Position numbers and translations under genes: made by a program
From: Pseudoalteromonas lipolytica
GTDB lineage: Bacteria; Pseudomonadota; Gammaproteobacteria; Enterobacterales; Alteromonadaceae
Length of the DNA stretch: 64,000 nucleotides
Assembly: GCF_001306915.1 (NCBI RefSeq)
Contig: NZ_LJTC01000001.1
Coordinates: 362,902-426,901, forward strand
Reading direction: 5' to 3'
The notes under the pieces: generated by a model
Database searches by the model: none
What the model was told of the DNA's origin: nothing
The model's input: only the letters and a program-made list of their open reading frames with translations
Shown here: positions 9,898 through 20,499 of the stretch, piece by piece
How the letters are laid out: every line of letters begins with the position of its first letter
How positions within the stretch are numbered: the stretch's first letter is position 1

Positions 9898-10409
9898 ATT
9901 TTCTTAAGTTCGATGTAACTGAAGCGAGTTCTGTGCCAGAACTTTTATTTTATATATTTCAATGGGTTGTGTGTTTTTGTTGTTCTTTAGAGGGTTCATC
10001 ATTTGGTAACTTTTACGAGTAAGCATGTAACTTATTCATAGTGATATTTTTTCATATTGAGATGCATGAGAAAAAGAGATAATGCACCAATAAATGGTAA
10101 GACCAATTTAACTTTATTTGGGTTGGCTACCTCTAACACCTTGTTGTGTGTGGTTTTTAGCCATTTTGTTGCTATTAATTAATAGTTCAGCATATAACGA
10201 CTGGCTATATTGATTATTTATATCATCTATAGCAGGGCTTTAAATGCATAAATAGTGGGGTGTTAATTATATGTACGTCATGTTATTTTAAATTTAATTG
10301 GTTTTACCAATTTACAATGGTGCTATACAAATGAATTTTGTTTGTTATTATTGGTGCATAATTATTTAACAAAAATAACTTTTTATTTTAAGTAAGCGAG
10401 GGGAGTCGT
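9898..10409. promoter_or_regulatory. oadGAB control region with two TGGT-N3-ACCA operators
   Basis: This AT-rich 512-bp region has no gene. Two palindromes stand out: ATGGTAAGACCAAT at 10094-10107 and a perfect AATTGGTTTTACCAATT at 10296-10312. Both fit the TGGT-N3-ACCA core of FadR-subfamily GntR regulators (PdhR consensus ATTGGTnnnACCAAT; LldR is similar). An outer inverted pair, ATAATGCACCAATAA at 10079-10093 and TTATTGGTGCATAAT at about 10347-10361, flanks them. The arrangement suggests two-site binding, possibly looping, by a pyruvate- or lactate-sensing repressor controlling oad. Confidence 0.65.
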
Positions 10410-10658
10410 ATGGATATAGGTGGATTACTCACCACTGCGGCCAGTTTGATGGTGACAGGCATGGTAGGCGTGTTTGTTTTTCTGACTATTTTGATTTCAG
10501 CAGTCACTTTAATGTCAAAGGTAGTGGGTCGATTTGATGATCCTGCAATTGCAGAACCTACGCGTACAGCAAAAATTCAACCTCAACAGGGTGTGCCACA
10601 GGCACATATTGCAGCAATCAGCGCTGCAATTGCTCAATTTCGAAATAAACAAAAATAA
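10410..10658 (+). CDS. oadG: Oxaloacetate decarboxylase gamma chain
   Basis: Small membrane subunit that ties the alpha and beta chains of the Na+-pumping decarboxylase together. The 82-residue protein has one N-terminal membrane helix (SLMVTGMVGVFVFLTILISAV) and an alanine/proline-rich tail ending HIAAISAAIAQFRNKQK, the usual OadG layout. A GAGGGGAG Shine-Dalgarno precedes ATG 10410. It is the first gene of a tight oadG-oadA-oadB operon (15-bp gap). Confidence 0.9.
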   Translation: MDIGGLLTTAASLMVTGMVGVFVFLTILISAVTLMSKVVGRFDDPAIAEPTRTAKIQPQQGVPQAHIAAISAAIAQFRNKQK

Positions 10659-10673
10659 CGGGGCAGCTTAAAC

Positions 10674-12446
10674 ATGGCTAAATTAAAACTAACCGAACTA
10701 GTATTGCGCGACGCACACCAGTCTCTTTTGGCAACGCGTATGCGCTTAGACGACATGCTACCCATGGCAGAAAAACTCGATAATGCGGGTTATTGGTCAA
10801 TTGAATCATGGGGTGGTGCGACGTTTGACTCGTGTATCCGTTATTTAGGTGAAGATCCTTGGCAACGTATTCGCGAGCTAAAAGCGGCAATGCCAAACAC
10901 TAAGCAACAAATGCTACTACGCGGACAGAATCTTCTAGGTTACCGTCATTATGCTGATGATGTAGTCGAAAAGTTTGTTGAGCGTGCCCACAAAAACGGT
11001 GTTGATGTTTTCCGTATTTTCGATGCGATGAACGATGTGCGTAACCTTGAAACTGCCATTAAAGCTGCTGTTAAAGTAGGTGCTCATGCCCAAGGTACTA
11101 TTTCGTACACAGTAAGCCCTGTACATACGCTTGATATGTGGCTTGAGCTTGCAAAACAACTAGAAGATCTTGGTTGTCATTCAATTTGTATCAAAGATAT
11201 GGCAGGTTTATTAAAGCCTTATGATTGTGAACAGTTGATCAAAGGTTTAAAAGAAACTGTGTCTATTCCTATTGCGATGCAATGCCACGCGACCACAGGT
11301 TTAAGCACTGCAACTTACCAAAAAGCGATCGATGCAGGTATCGATATGCTTGATACGGCTATTTCGTCAATGAGTATGACCTATGGTCATAGCGCCACAG
11401 AAACCATCGTTTCAATTGTAGAAGGCACTGAGCGAGACACAGGCCTTGATTTAAACCAATTAGAAGAAATTGCTGCTTACTTCCGTGACGTACGCAAGAA
11501 ATATGCTGCATTTGAAGGTAGCCTTAAAGGCGTTGATGGACGTATCTTATTAGCGCAAGTGCCGGGCGGCATGTTAACTAATATGGAAAATCAGCTTAAA
11601 GAGCAAGGTGCTGCTGACAAACTTGATCAAGTATTACTCGAGATCCCGCGTGTTCGCGAAGACTTAGGTTACATTCCACTCGTTACACCAACCTCGCAAA
11701 TTGTTGGTACTCAAGCAGTACTTAATGTTTTGACTGGCGAGCGATATAAAACCATCACTAAAGAAACTGCGGGTGTCCTTAAAGGCGAGTATGGTGCAAC
11801 ACCAGCGCCAATGAATAAAGAGCTGCAAGAACGTGTACTAGATGGCGCTGAAGCAATCACTTGCCGTCCTGCTGATAAGCTTGAGCCTGAACTTGAGAAG
11901 CTTGAAGCAGAGTTATTAAGTGAAGCTAAAGAGCAAGGTTTAGAGCTTGCTGATGACGTGATTGATGATGTGCTTACTTACGCATTATTCCCTCAAATTG
12001 GCCTTAAGTTTATTAAAAACCGTAACAACCCTGATGCGTTTGAAGCAATTCCAACGGGTGAAGTTGCTAAGTCAGAAAGCAAACCAGCCGCTTCAAGTCC
12101 TGCAAAAGCAGAGCAATACAGCGTTAAAGTTGACGGTAAAGTTTACGATGTCGTTGTAGCGCAAGGTGGTGAACTAAAAGAAGTAACTCTAAAAGACAGT
12201 GAGTTAATTCCTCAATCTGCCTCAGCGTCTGTTAGCGAAACCTTAAACGCGCCGTTAGCAGGCAATATTTTCAAAGTGAAAGTAAAAGCTGGCCAAACAG
12301 TAAATGAAGGTGATGTGGTTATCATAATGGAAGCAATGAAAATGGAAACAGAAGTTCGCGCCGCACACTCAGGTACAATAGCTGAAGTATTAGTAGCAGA
12401 GGGCGACTCTGTTGCCACTGGCGATGCGCTAATCGCGCTAGCATAG
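10674..12446 (+). CDS. oadA: Oxaloacetate decarboxylase alpha subunit (biotin carboxyltransferase)
   Basis: Transfers CO2 from oxaloacetate to biotin at the membrane face. The 590-residue protein has the HMGL-like carboxyltransferase barrel ([14 protein letters not shown] near residue 10; metal-binding [13 protein letters not shown]), a conserved carboxylase linker, and a C-terminal biotinyl domain with EAMKMETE, biotinylated at K556. An alanine/serine-rich hinge around residues 463-475 precedes the biotin domain. Length and order are standard. Confidence 0.97.
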   Translation: MAKLKLTELVLRDAHQSLLATRMRLDDMLPMAEKLDNAGYWSIESWGGATFDSCIRYLGEDPWQRIRELKAAMPNTKQQMLLRGQNLLGYRHYADDVVEKFVERAHKNGVDVFRIFDAMNDVRNLETAIKAAVKVGAHAQGTISYTVSPVHTLDMWLELAKQLEDLGCHSICIKDMAGLLKPYDCEQLIKGLKETVSIPIAMQCHATTGLSTATYQKAIDAGIDMLDTAISSMSMTYGHSATETIVSIVEGTERDTGLDLNQLEEIAAYFRDVRKKYAAFEGSLKGVDGRILLAQVPGGMLTNMENQLKEQGAADKLDQVLLEIPRVREDLGYIPLVTPTSQIVGTQAVLNVLTGERYKTITKETAGVLKGEYGATPAPMNKELQERVLDGAEAITCRPADKLEPELEKLEAELLSEAKEQGLELADDVIDDVLTYALFPQIGLKFIKNRNNPDAFEAIPTGEVAKSESKPAASSPAKAEQYSVKVDGKVYDVVVAQGGELKEVTLKDSELIPQSASASVSETLNAPLAGNIFKVKVKAGQTVNEGDVVIIMEAMKMETEVRAAHSGTIAEVLVAEGDSVATGDALIALA

Positions 12447-12456
12447 GAGGCAGAGG

Positions 12457-13587
12457 ATGGATGGTGTTTTAAACCTCTGGCATGCGACAGGTATTGCTAA
12501 CTTTACCTTTCCTGCATTAATAATGATTGCGGTAGGTTGCGGGTTATTATATCTCGCAATCGCCCGTAAATTTGAGCCATTATTGTTATTACCTATCGGC
12601 TTTGGGGCTATTTTAACTAATATTCCTGTAGCCGGGTTATCTGAACCGGGTGGTTTGCTTTATTACGTGTACGATATCGGGATTGATTCTGGGGTGTTCC
12701 CACTTTTGATCTTTATGGGCGTGGGGGCGCTTACAGACTTTAGTGCCTTAATCGCTAATCCGCGTATGTTGCTGTTAGGCGCGGCTGCGCAGTTTGGTAT
12801 TTTTGCTACTTTATTTGGTGCAATTCTACTTAACTTTATTCCTGGTTTTGAGTTTACACTTCAAGATGCATCGGCCATTGCCATTATTGGTGGAGCAGAT
12901 GGTCCAACAGCTATTTTCTTAGCATCTAAGCTAGCACCTGATTTACTGGGGGCGATTGCTGTAGCGGCTTATTCTTATATGGCGCTAGTGCCAATTATTC
13001 AGCCGCCAATTATGCGTGCATTAACAACGCAAGAAGAGCGCGAAATTCAAATGCCGCAACTTCGTACAGTATCGAAAAAAGAGAAAATTGTTTTTCCGTT
13101 AATGGTGCTTAGTTTAACTATCTTGTTTTTACCTGCGGCAACACCGCTGGTAGGTATGTTCTGCCTAGGTAACTTGATGCGTGAATCGGGCGTGGTTGAT
13201 CGTTTAAGCAATAGTGCACAAAACGAAATCATCAACATTACCACCATTTTCTTAGGCTTAGCGGTAGGCTCAAAGCTTGCGGCAGATAAGTTCTTAACCG
13301 TAGAAACAATCGGTATTTTGGTGTTAGGTGCATTGGCCTTTGCAATTGGTACAGCGTCAGGCGTGTTTATGGCAAAAGGTCTGAATAAGATCTCTAAATC
13401 GCCAATCAACCCATTAGTAGGCGCAGCAGGTGTGTCAGCGGTACCAATGGCAGCACGGGTGGTTAATAAGGTAGGCCTTGAGAGCAACCCGCATAACTTC
13501 TTGTTAATGCATGCCATGGGACCAAACGTAGCAGGGGTATTAGGAAGTGCCGTTGCAGCAGGTATTCTGTTAGCGATTGTTGGCTAA
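12457..13587 (+). CDS. oadB: Oxaloacetate decarboxylase beta subunit (Na+ pump)
   Basis: Integral membrane subunit that decarboxylates carboxybiotin and exports Na+. The 376-residue protein is highly hydrophobic with nine or more helices. It carries the conserved sodium-site segments [17 protein letters not shown] and [14 protein letters not shown], and the N-terminal [19 protein letters not shown]. It follows oadA by 10 bp. The start is ATG 12457 with AGGAGGCAGAGG directly before it. Confidence 0.96.
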   Translation: MDGVLNLWHATGIANFTFPALIMIAVGCGLLYLAIARKFEPLLLLPIGFGAILTNIPVAGLSEPGGLLYYVYDIGIDSGVFPLLIFMGVGALTDFSALIANPRMLLLGAAAQFGIFATLFGAILLNFIPGFEFTLQDASAIAIIGGADGPTAIFLASKLAPDLLGAIAVAAYSYMALVPIIQPPIMRALTTQEEREIQMPQLRTVSKKEKIVFPLMVLSLTILFLPAATPLVGMFCLGNLMRESGVVDRLSNSAQNEIINITTIFLGLAVGSKLAADKFLTVETIGILVLGALAFAIGTASGVFMAKGLNKISKSPINPLVGAAGVSAVPMAARVVNKVGLESNPHNFLLMHAMGPNVAGVLGSAVAAGILLAIVG

Positions 13588-13610
13588 GTCGATTTACTTC
13601 CAACCGACTG

Positions 13611-13638
13611 GCGCAGTAATTTTACTGCGCTTTTTTTT
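13611..13638 (+). terminator. Terminator of the oadGAB operon
   Basis: Stem GCGCAGTA/TACTGCGC with an ATTT loop is followed by eight T residues, a strong intrinsic terminator. Confidence 0.92.
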
Positions 13639-13702
13639 GCCTATAGACTAGGGTCACCCTAAAGAAATTGTAGTTAAATGATAGTTGTGTAAGGAAGCCG
13701 CC

Positions 13703-13879
13703 ATGAATGTTTTTATTATCTTATTATGCCTTTTTGTTGCCTTGGTTATTCTAATACCGCTACTTGAAAAGTATCAGTCTAGAATGGGGCTTGATGGCGC
13801 GACAAAGTATGCAAAGTACATTTGGCCACTGGTGATGATTTCGCTGATTATTCAACTTATCTATGTTCTTTTAAGGTAA
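13703..13879 (+). CDS. Small two-helix membrane protein, unknown
   Basis: A 58-residue frame from ATG 13703, with AAGGAAG five bases upstream. Two hydrophobic helices (NVFIILLCLFVALVILIPLL and WPLVMISLIIQLIYVLL) flank a short polar loop (EKYQSRMGLDGATKYAKYI). The frame is open slightly further upstream, but that part has no ribosome-binding site. No family was recognised. The good Shine-Dalgarno and the bidirectional terminator after it make it a real gene. Confidence 0.65.
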   Translation: MNVFIILLCLFVALVILIPLLEKYQSRMGLDGATKYAKYIWPLVMISLIIQLIYVLLR

Positions 13880-13957
13880 TAGTTGTATTAAACCGCAGTG
13901 CTATCAGTACTCATTTTAGTAAAGTCTATAATAGTTTTAGCCGGGTTTATTTGGCAC

Positions 13958-13989
13958 AAAAAAGCCGCTTCAATTGAAGCGGCTTTTTT
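13958..13989. terminator. Bidirectional terminator between the small membrane gene and mepM
   Basis: A perfect 32-bp palindrome (AAAAAAGCCGCTTCAA paired with TTGAAGCGGCTTTTTT) gives U-tracts in both directions and serves two convergent genes. Confidence 0.92.
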
Positions 13990-14001
13990 ATGTTTACTTA
14001 A

Positions 14002-15318
14002 CTACTTATTTAACGCCAATTGTAACTCACGGTTACGTTGTAATTGCGCTAAGAAGTTATCAGCAATCGGTTTAAACTTAGCTAACTCATCGCGCGGTAA
14101 AGGCTCTGATTTAGGTAGTTTGACCGTTTTCGGATTACGGTGTACACCGTTTACTAAGAATTCATAGTGTAAGTGTGGGCCCGTTACACGACCTGTCGCA
14201 CCAACCGTACCAATCTTTTGGCCTTGCTTCACTTTCTGACCAGTTCTAACCATCTTTTTGTCTAAGTGTAAGTACTTAGTTACATACTGTGTGCCATGGC
14301 TAATAAATACATAGTTACCATTGTATTTACTGTAGCCTGCTCTAATCACTTTACCATTACCCGATGATACAACTGGCGTACCGGTACGCGCTGCGTAATC
14401 GATACCGTTATGTGGTTTTACCGTTTTGGTCACTGGGTGTAAGCGACGCGGGTTAAAGCTCGAACTAATATACTTAAAGTTAACTGGCGCACGTAAGAAA
14501 GCTTTTTTCATGCTGCGGCCTTCAGGCGTATAGAAGTTACCATCGGTATGGCGAATAGCAGTGTAACGCTCGCCTTGGTTAATAAACTCTGCGGCAATAA
14601 TTTTACCGTCGCCAATGTATTCACCATCAACATAGTGAGCTTCGTAAATAAGACCAAATTGGTCACCTTTACGAATGTCATTAGCAAAGTCGACATCCCA
14701 ACCAAAGATGTCAGCAAAATTCATAATTTGACGCTCGCTTAAGCCAGCGGCAATGCCTGATGTCCAAAAGCTATTAGAGATCTCGCCGCCTGCAGATTTA
14801 CTTAGCGTTTCGATTTCTTTGCTATCGATAGAAGTGTCGTAGTTACCTTCGTCATTTAATGTAACGTATAAGGTATCTGTTTTTGAGATCACATAACGAA
14901 GCTGCGCTAAAGAGCCATCTTCAGCGGTTGCAAAGCTTAAGATTTCGCCTGGGTGAATTTTTGTTAACTTACGAGTTTCAGCGTTGGTATTAACTAGTTT
15001 GTGTAATGTTTGCGCTGAGAAACCCGCACGTTTAAAGATAAGTGCTAAATTATCGCCATTACGTACTTCATGGTCGATAAGCTCGTATTCTGGAAGTTTT
15101 GCTGCTGCTTGCTCCGAATTAAGCTCAGTTAGTTTTTCGTTATCATCAACTTTAACTTGTAATTCGTAGCGTTTGCCAATTTCAAGTGCGTTTGCACTGT
15201 TGTCCTTTGATGCGGTGGCTTTTTCAGAAGGCAATAACGCCAAGCCGACAATAGCAGAAACCAAACCGAGAATAAGCAGTTTGTGTTTTTTGGGAAGTTT
15301 GTGCACTACGTGAACCAT
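14002..15318 (-). CDS. mepM: Murein DD-endopeptidase, M23 family (MepM-like)
   Basis: A 438-residue envelope protein. The N-terminal membrane anchor or signal is KLLILGLVSAIVGLALL. A LysM/OapA-like region (about residues 75-150, DHEVRNGDNLALIFKRAG) binds glycan, and a C-terminal M23 zinc peptidase follows, with HNGIDYAA and HLHYEF supplying metal ligands. It cleaves peptidoglycan cross-links to allow wall growth. It is divergent from tyrS with a 398-bp gap, the arrangement seen in related genomes. Confidence 0.9.
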   Translation of the reverse strand: MVHVVHKLPKKHKLLILGLVSAIVGLALLPSEKATASKDNSANALEIGKRYELQVKVDDNEKLTELNSEQAAAKLPEYELIDHEVRNGDNLALIFKRAGFSAQTLHKLVNTNAETRKLTKIHPGEILSFATAEDGSLAQLRYVISKTDTLYVTLNDEGNYDTSIDSKEIETLSKSAGGEISNSFWTSGIAAGLSERQIMNFADIFGWDVDFANDIRKGDQFGLIYEAHYVDGEYIGDGKIIAAEFINQGERYTAIRHTDGNFYTPEGRSMKKAFLRAPVNFKYISSSFNPRRLHPVTKTVKPHNGIDYAARTGTPVVSSGNGKVIRAGYSKYNGNYVFISHGTQYVTKYLHLDKKMVRTGQKVKQGQKIGTVGATGRVTGPHLHYEFLVNGVHRNPKTVKLPKSEPLPRDELAKFKPIADNFLAQLQRNRELQLALNK

Positions 15319-15716
15319 ATCGTGCCTTTTCTGCTGTCAAGAAATTTAAATACTAATATCGCAGGATATACCTAAAATAGAGCAAATACCAGTGTTTTGT
15401 AGATTTAAACTGGCGCTATTTTACGCTAGAATTGGCCTGCGCGTTAAACTTTTTTGTTTAAAATTGCAGCAGATGTCTATGGTTAAACTAAATCTACATT
15501 AGTTAACTAAAGTCCCTTCATTAAATTGCAATAACGCGGTATAAAGAACAATCATGCGCGCTGCCTTCAGGGCTGTTTCTTAAACTATTTAAGTTAGGCT
15601 TTTTTCTAGTGTCGCTTTTTGGTGCTAACTAGCTAAATTTTAAAGTTTTTAGCTCTATATTTATAACCCTGACAGGCCACCACGCCCCGGTAGCTGAATT
15701 TTTGGAGTAATACACA
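15319..15716. other. Non-coding region between mepM and tyrS
   Basis: The 398-bp divergent gap should contain promoters for both genes. No reading frame, repeat module, T-box or clear hairpin leader was recognised. No -35/-10 pair is good enough to call. Confidence 0.3.
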
Positions 15717-16916
15717 GTGGATTTACAAACCGCTCTAGCTGAGATAAAACGCGGTGCAGAAGAGATATTAATTGAAGACGAATTAGTCGAAAAGCTAAAG
15801 TCTGGTAAGAAACTTAAGATCAAAGCGGGTTTCGATCCAACTGCGCCTGATCTGCATTTAGGTCACACAGTTCTTATCAACAAAATGAAAACCTTCCAAG
15901 ACCTAGGTCATGAAGTGATTTTCTTGATCGGTGACTTCACCGGTATGATTGGTGATCCGACGGGTAAAAACGTAACGCGTAAACCGTTAACGCGTGAAGA
16001 TGTATTAGCTAATGCTGAAACCTATAAAGAGCAAGTATTTAAGATTCTTGATCCTGCTAAAACTACAGTTGCATTCAACTCTACTTGGATGGAGAACTTA
16101 GGTGCAGCAGGTATGATTAAACTGGCTGCGCGTCAAACAGTAGCACGTATGCTAGAACGTGATGACTTTAAAAAGCGTTATGCCAGCGGTCAATCAATTG
16201 CTATCCACGAATTTTTATATCCACTGGTACAAGGTTGGGACTCAGTTGCATTAGAAGCTGATGTTGAACTTGGTGGTACAGACCAACGTTTTAACCTATT
16301 AATGGGTCGTGAATTACAAAAAGACGAAGGCCAAAAACCACAAACAGTATTGATGATGCCACTGCTTGAAGGTACTGATGGCGTTCAAAAAATGTCTAAG
16401 TCATTAGGCAACTACATTGGTATTACTGATGAGCCTAACGACATGTTTGGTAAAGTGATGTCTATTAGTGATGAGCTAATGTGGCGTTATTATGACTTAT
16501 TAAGTGCATTATCTATCGAAGAGATTGCAGCGCTTAAACAACGTGTTGCAGATGGTGCAAACCCGCGCGACATTAAGATTGAGCTTGCCAAAGAAATGAT
16601 TGCACGTTTCCACAGCGAAGAAGCAGCCGAAGGTGCTCATCAAGATTTCATCAAACGTTTCCAAAAGAATGCATTACCAGATGAGATCCCTGAAGTAACA
16701 GTAACAATTGCTGAAGACACTGTGTTTATCACTAATCTATTAAAAGAAGCGAGCCTTGTTGCAAGTACGTCAGAAGCAATGCGTATGATTAAACAAGGCG
16801 CTGTAAAGATTAATGGTGAAGAAAAAGTAACGGATACTAAGCTTGAAGTTGCTAAAGGCACTACACAGATTTACCAAGTAGGTAAACGTAAGTTTGCTAA
16901 AATCACCTTAGCTTAA
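15717..16916 (+). CDS. tyrS: Tyrosine-tRNA ligase
   Basis: Class I synthetase. The HIGH-type motif is HLGHT in [14 protein letters not shown], and KMSKS appears in [13 protein letters not shown]-terminal S4 RNA-binding domain ends the protein ([18 protein letters not shown]). At 399 residues and starting [15 protein letters not shown], it resembles the TyrZ-like branch rather than the E. coli TyrS branch. The start is GTG 15717 with TTGGAG about nine bases upstream. Confidence 0.95.
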   Translation: MDLQTALAEIKRGAEEILIEDELVEKLKSGKKLKIKAGFDPTAPDLHLGHTVLINKMKTFQDLGHEVIFLIGDFTGMIGDPTGKNVTRKPLTREDVLANAETYKEQVFKILDPAKTTVAFNSTWMENLGAAGMIKLAARQTVARMLERDDFKKRYASGQSIAIHEFLYPLVQGWDSVALEADVELGGTDQRFNLLMGRELQKDEGQKPQTVLMMPLLEGTDGVQKMSKSLGNYIGITDEPNDMFGKVMSISDELMWRYYDLLSALSIEEIAALKQRVADGANPRDIKIELAKEMIARFHSEEAAEGAHQDFIKRFQKNALPDEIPEVTVTIAEDTVFITNLLKEASLVASTSEAMRMIKQGAVKINGEEKVTDTKLEVAKGTTQIYQVGKRKFAKITLA

Positions 16917-16931
16917 ATAAGCTAACAGAAT

Positions 16932-16957
16932 AAAAACCAGCTGCGGCTGGTTTTTTT
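16932..16957. terminator. Terminator between tyrS and the cobD-like gene
   Basis: Stem AAAAACCAG/CTGGTTTTT with loop CTGCGG, then T residues. The symmetry allows use from both sides. Confidence 0.88.
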
Positions 16958-16966
16958 GTGCTTTTT

Positions 16967-17917
16967 TTAGTTAATAAACAGCGTAGCCACTTCAATGGCG
17001 ATGATAAGTAGTAACCAAAATGCTTTCGCTTGATTTAAACGATTCACTAAAGCGGGAATATCATCGGCATCTGGCAAGCGATCGGTACCAACACGCATTT
17101 TATTAAAGCGCTCACCTTGGTAAAGGGCAGGGCCGCCTAACTGTACTTGCAAAGCAGCCGATGTAACACTTAACAGCCAACCCGTATTGGTTTGATAAAA
17201 ATGTCTGCCATAGTGCTTAATGTAATGAATGCTCTGTCTACTGGCATTGGTTGCTGCAATGGTTAATGCAACTAATCGAGTGGGTAACCACTCCAATACA
17301 AATAGTAACTTAGCAATGGGAGCCAAAAACGGGTTGTTGGGTTTTTGGTTTTTTCGCCATGCTTGATGAATTAATGTCAGTAAGCGATAAACTAAAGCAA
17401 GGATAGCGCCGCCAAGTAGGTAAAAGAAGATAACGGCAAAATAATGCCGCGCACTTTGTAGCACCAGTGACTCCATCGTCGCTTTACAAATTCCAGAGGC
17501 CGATAAACGTGATACATCACGGGCAACAAGGCTAGCTAGTAGCTCTCTAGCAGTCGCTTTTTGGTTGAGCTTGAGTAATCTGGCAATACGTAATGATTTC
17601 TTCTCTTGAGCGCGGCTACTGAGTAACAAATATAAAATTAAGCCACTTAATAACTCAGGGTAAAAAGCAAACTCTAAAAACAGCACAACTAATGTCACTA
17701 TCACTAAAATAGTGAGTGTAAAAGCCAAAGTTGAGGCTAAATATTGATAGCTTTTAGGATTCGTTGGGTTGTATAAACGATCACTGAGGGCAGAGAAAAT
17801 AACGGTTAAAAAGGTATTAGGATGATACCAACTAACCAAAGGAAAGAAGCGCTCAGCTAAGAGCGCTACAAAAAATACAATAATGTCCAAATGGTTTTGA
17901 ACAATATTTGCAATCAC
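16967..17917 (-). CDS. CobD/CbiB family membrane protein (adenosylcobinamide-phosphate synthase-like)
   Basis: A 316-residue multi-pass membrane protein. The segments ARELLASLVARDVSRLSASGICKATMESL and FLAPIAKLLFVLEWLPTRL (split here for length) align with CbiB/CobD, which attaches aminopropanol phosphate to cobyric acid. The C-terminal GGPALYQGERFNKMRVG is also family-like. It starts at GTG 17917, one base after the mtnN stop. No other cobalamin genes are nearby, so salvage or a diverged role is possible. Confidence 0.75.
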   Translation of the reverse strand: MIANIVQNHLDIIVFFVALLAERFFPLVSWYHPNTFLTVIFSALSDRLYNPTNPKSYQYLASTLAFTLTILVIVTLVVLFLEFAFYPELLSGLILYLLLSSRAQEKKSLRIARLLKLNQKATARELLASLVARDVSRLSASGICKATMESLVLQSARHYFAVIFFYLLGGAILALVYRLLTLIHQAWRKNQKPNNPFLAPIAKLLFVLEWLPTRLVALTIAATNASRQSIHYIKHYGRHFYQTNTGWLLSVTSAALQVQLGGPALYQGERFNKMRVGTDRLPDADDIPALVNRLNQAKAFWLLLIIAIEVATLFIN

Positions 17918-17918
17918 C

Positions 17919-18626
17919 TTATAAACTCACCGATGTTAGCTTCTCTAAAAGAGCAACAACCATTTTAGATGAGTTGATAGATGCAGTTTCGATATACTCT
18001 TCAAATGATTGCGGCGATTCTTTGCCAGCAATGTCAGACATTGAACGAATAACAACAAATGGTGTTTCTAGCACGTGACAAGCCTGTGCAATTGCTGCAC
18101 CTTCCATTTCTACTGCAAGCATAGTTGGAAATTCTGCGCGTGTTTTTTCAATTCGTACCGGGTCACACATGAATGAATCACCAGTACAAATTAGGCCAAT
18201 CATGGTTTTAACATCGCTGATTTGGCTTACGCTTTGCTCTGCCGCTTCAATCAGTTTAGGGTGCGCAGCAAAGCCCGCTGGCATTTGTGGTACTTGGCCG
18301 ATTTCGTAACCGAATGCAGTAACGTCTACATCGTGGTGACGAACTTCTGAAGAAATAACGACATCACCTACATTTAGCGATGGCTCAAAACCACCTGCAG
18401 AACCTGTGTTGATCACACAATCTGGGCTGAAGTTGTCTATTAGTAGTGTCGTTGCTACTGCAGAAGCTACTTTACCAATACCAGATTGAACTAAAGTAAC
18501 AGTGTTACCCGCTAATTCACCGGTGTAAAAGGTAAAACCAGCTTTAGTCATGATGCTTGGGTTTACCATTGCTTCGCGTAAGATTTTTACTTCTGGCTCC
18601 ATCGCGCCAATAATACCAACGTGCAT
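17919..18626 (-). CDS. mtnN: 5'-methylthioadenosine/S-adenosylhomocysteine nucleosidase
   Basis: Cleaves MTA and SAH, recycling methionine and purines and feeding autoinducer-2 synthesis. Family signatures are [13 protein letters not shown] at the start, [21 protein letters not shown] and EMEGAAIAQ, followed by [11 protein letters not shown]. The frame extends to 18686, but that extension runs into the terminator of the next gene. ATG 18626 gives the usual 235 residues, with AAGGA upstream. It is transcribed with the cobD-like gene behind it. Confidence 0.95.
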   Translation of the reverse strand: MHVGIIGAMEPEVKILREAMVNPSIMTKAGFTFYTGELAGNTVTLVQSGIGKVASAVATTLLIDNFSPDCVINTGSAGGFEPSLNVGDVVISSEVRHHDVDVTAFGYEIGQVPQMPAGFAAHPKLIEAAEQSVSQISDVKTMIGLICTGDSFMCDPVRIEKTRAEFPTMLAVEMEGAAIAQACHVLETPFVVIRSMSDIAGKESPQSFEEYIETASINSSKMVVALLEKLTSVSL

Positions 18627-18686
18627 AATATTTGATTCCTTAGATTGAATAGGATGATTATACCTAAAAATGTCTAAAACAAACAA

Positions 18687-18712
18687 AAAAGCAGACCTTA
18701 AAGTCTGCTTTT
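18687..18712 (-). terminator. Terminator after the DUF2726 gene
   Basis: Stem AAAAGCAGAC/GTCTGCTTTT with a six-base loop; the U-tract lies on the - strand transcript. Confidence 0.82.
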
Positions 18713-18729
18713 GCCAATATTATGACGGA

Positions 18730-19323
18730 CTATATTTCTGCAAGCGCCGTTGAGTGTGCTTTTGCTTGTGATGGTGATAGTACTGCTGGTTTAGTTACTC
18801 GATTGCGTGCAGGTCTTGCAGGTGCTGCTGCAGGTTTACCAAGTTTAAACATGATAGCGTCACGCACTTCTCTTGGTTGATAGCCTGATTTTACTTTCAT
18901 ACGAATATGCGGAATGCCTGCCGCTTCTAACGCGCCACTGACAAACCAGTCACGTTGTGCTTTATGGCCGTCGCGGTTGGTGTTATTTACTAAATCAACA
19001 GCGGCAACAATGCTAAGTTTGTCCTTGTCGATAAGCACGTAATCTAACTGTTTGTTTTTGGCTTTAGCCATTGCAGCACGTTTAGCTTTGACAGATAAGC
19101 CTTGCTTACAGTCGATTAAATCAATCAGTTTAACACGGCTGACGATTTTGTACTGGTCACCTACAGCACGTTCTAGCAGGTGTAAAAAAGCACTCTCAAC
19201 TTGCGTAAAAACAGTTTGCTTACGAGTGAAAGGGTAAGGGTTTCCGCCTTCATCGGTAAACTTTGACGCAACAACAGAGGCTACGACGACTAATACTAAA
19301 ATTGATAATAAAGCGAATTCCAT
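18730..19323 (-). CDS. DUF2726 domain protein, membrane-anchored
   Basis: About 197 residues from ATG 19323 (TGGAG seven bases before); the longer frame to 19368 lacks a ribosome-binding site. An N-terminal helix (FALLSILVLVVVASVVA) anchors a nuclease-like DUF2726 domain (LLERAVGDQYKIVSRVKLIDLI, DYVLIDKDKLSIVAAVDL). A basic, alanine/proline-rich tail follows. The domain is distantly related to restriction-endonuclease folds and to topoisomerase-associated DUF2726 proteins. Its activity is not established. Confidence 0.8.
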   Translation of the reverse strand: MEFALLSILVLVVVASVVASKFTDEGGNPYPFTRKQTVFTQVESAFLHLLERAVGDQYKIVSRVKLIDLIDCKQGLSVKAKRAAMAKAKNKQLDYVLIDKDKLSIVAAVDLVNNTNRDGHKAQRDWFVSGALEAAGIPHIRMKVKSGYQPREVRDAIMFKLGKPAAAPARPARNRVTKPAVLSPSQAKAHSTALAEI

Positions 19324-19404
19324 ACGGTAACTCCACAACAACAAATTGACACTGAAAACTAATAGCAATTAGCGTGCCTAACTGTATGGAGCTACCCGAA
19401 ATTT

Positions 19405-20337
19405 TTAAGCCGTGTATCCGCCAGCAACCCCTTTAACTGCGATTGCTACCGCGTCATGGGCATGAAGTGATTCGTAGTGGTTTATTTGTAGCCAGTAATC
19501 TGCGTAGTTATGCTGTTCAAGTAAGCCTTTAATTTTACGTGCAGCATCTTCGCAGAACATGAGGTTTTGACCATTTAAGCGGGCAAACTCTTGCTCATCT
19601 TCACGTTTAACCGCCGCTTGTACTGGCGTTTTTAGCTCAGCTTCTAAAGCATCAATTAAGCCAACCACATCAAAGCTGTCAATTTGGCTGTCGAGTTTTA
19701 CTTTCACGTTGGCGATTGAACGCTGTGAGTGTGGTGTAGCTACAATCCCGTCAGTTGTGCCTAGCCATTCTAAAACAGTTTGCTTATCAACATTTTGCTC
19801 TGCAAACTTTTCGCTAAAGGCATTTTGAATTAATTGACGAGCAAGAGCCGCTGAACATGGGCATGTTGACGAGTAAGTGACATCAACCATTAACTCAAAG
19901 CTTACAATGCCTTGGTTGATCTTAGCGATCAGATGAATCGGGTAGTTTTTCCAACCTACTTTGCCACTTAATAAAGATTTTCGGCGCAGTGGTAGCTCAA
20001 ACTTAAATTCGATTTGTGCTTGGTCACTTAAATCATCATGGCTGCTAATAAAGGCATCAAGTGCTTGCTTGAGAGTTTGTGGATTAACTTGCTGCTCGGT
20101 TGATAAGGTATCAAGGGCTAAAAATAAACGCGACATATGAATGCCTTTGGCGTCTTCTTTATGCAAGTTTACAAAAGCGCGTGCCTTGGCAATTACGTTT
20201 ACAGGGGCAATATTGCGAGTTTCAAAAATGAAAGGAAGTTCAATTTCGCCCATGCCAACCCAGTCTAATTTACCTGTTTGTAAGGCGGGAGCCGTATCAG
20301 CAATATCTGGCATTGTGGTTTGCATGGTAATACTCAT
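19405..20337 (-). CDS. folE2: GTP cyclohydrolase I, FolE2 type
   Basis: Converts GTP to dihydroneopterin triphosphate for folate. The COG1469/FolE2 family is shown by [14 protein letters not shown] (metal-binding Cys), TPHSQRS and [13 protein letters not shown]. About 310 residues. The start is uncertain: TTG 20346, ATG 20337 and ATG 20325 are all in frame with weak ribosome-binding sites; 20337 is chosen. FolE2 works with various metals and is often expressed under zinc shortage, but no Zur box was recognised upstream. Confidence 0.9.
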   Translation of the reverse strand: MSITMQTTMPDIADTAPALQTGKLDWVGMGEIELPFIFETRNIAPVNVIAKARAFVNLHKEDAKGIHMSRLFLALDTLSTEQQVNPQTLKQALDAFISSHDDLSDQAQIEFKFELPLRRKSLLSGKVGWKNYPIHLIAKINQGIVSFELMVDVTYSSTCPCSAALARQLIQNAFSEKFAEQNVDKQTVLEWLGTTDGIVATPHSQRSIANVKVKLDSQIDSFDVVGLIDALEAELKTPVQAAVKREDEQEFARLNGQNLMFCEDAARKIKGLLEQHNYADYWLQINHYESLHAHDAVAIAVKGVAGGYTA

Positions 20338-20499
20338 TCTTTGCAATTATTAAAGCGCGGTATTTTACATGAAAAAATATAAAAAAGCGGCGTTGATGAA
20401 AAAATTCTATGTTTATCGCACAATATGAATATTTCTAAAGGAATAGTGATAAAATTAACTATGCTGTTTTTTTTCGATTATGTGCCTAAGCTTTAATAT

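Noticed and set aside
14548..14742. Frame on the + strand inside mepM
   Set aside because: It is a shadow of the mepM coding sequence, with no start signals of its own.
18627..18686. N-terminal extension of mtnN
   Set aside because: It adds 20 residues not found in the family and would begin at the edge of the terminator of the upstream gene.
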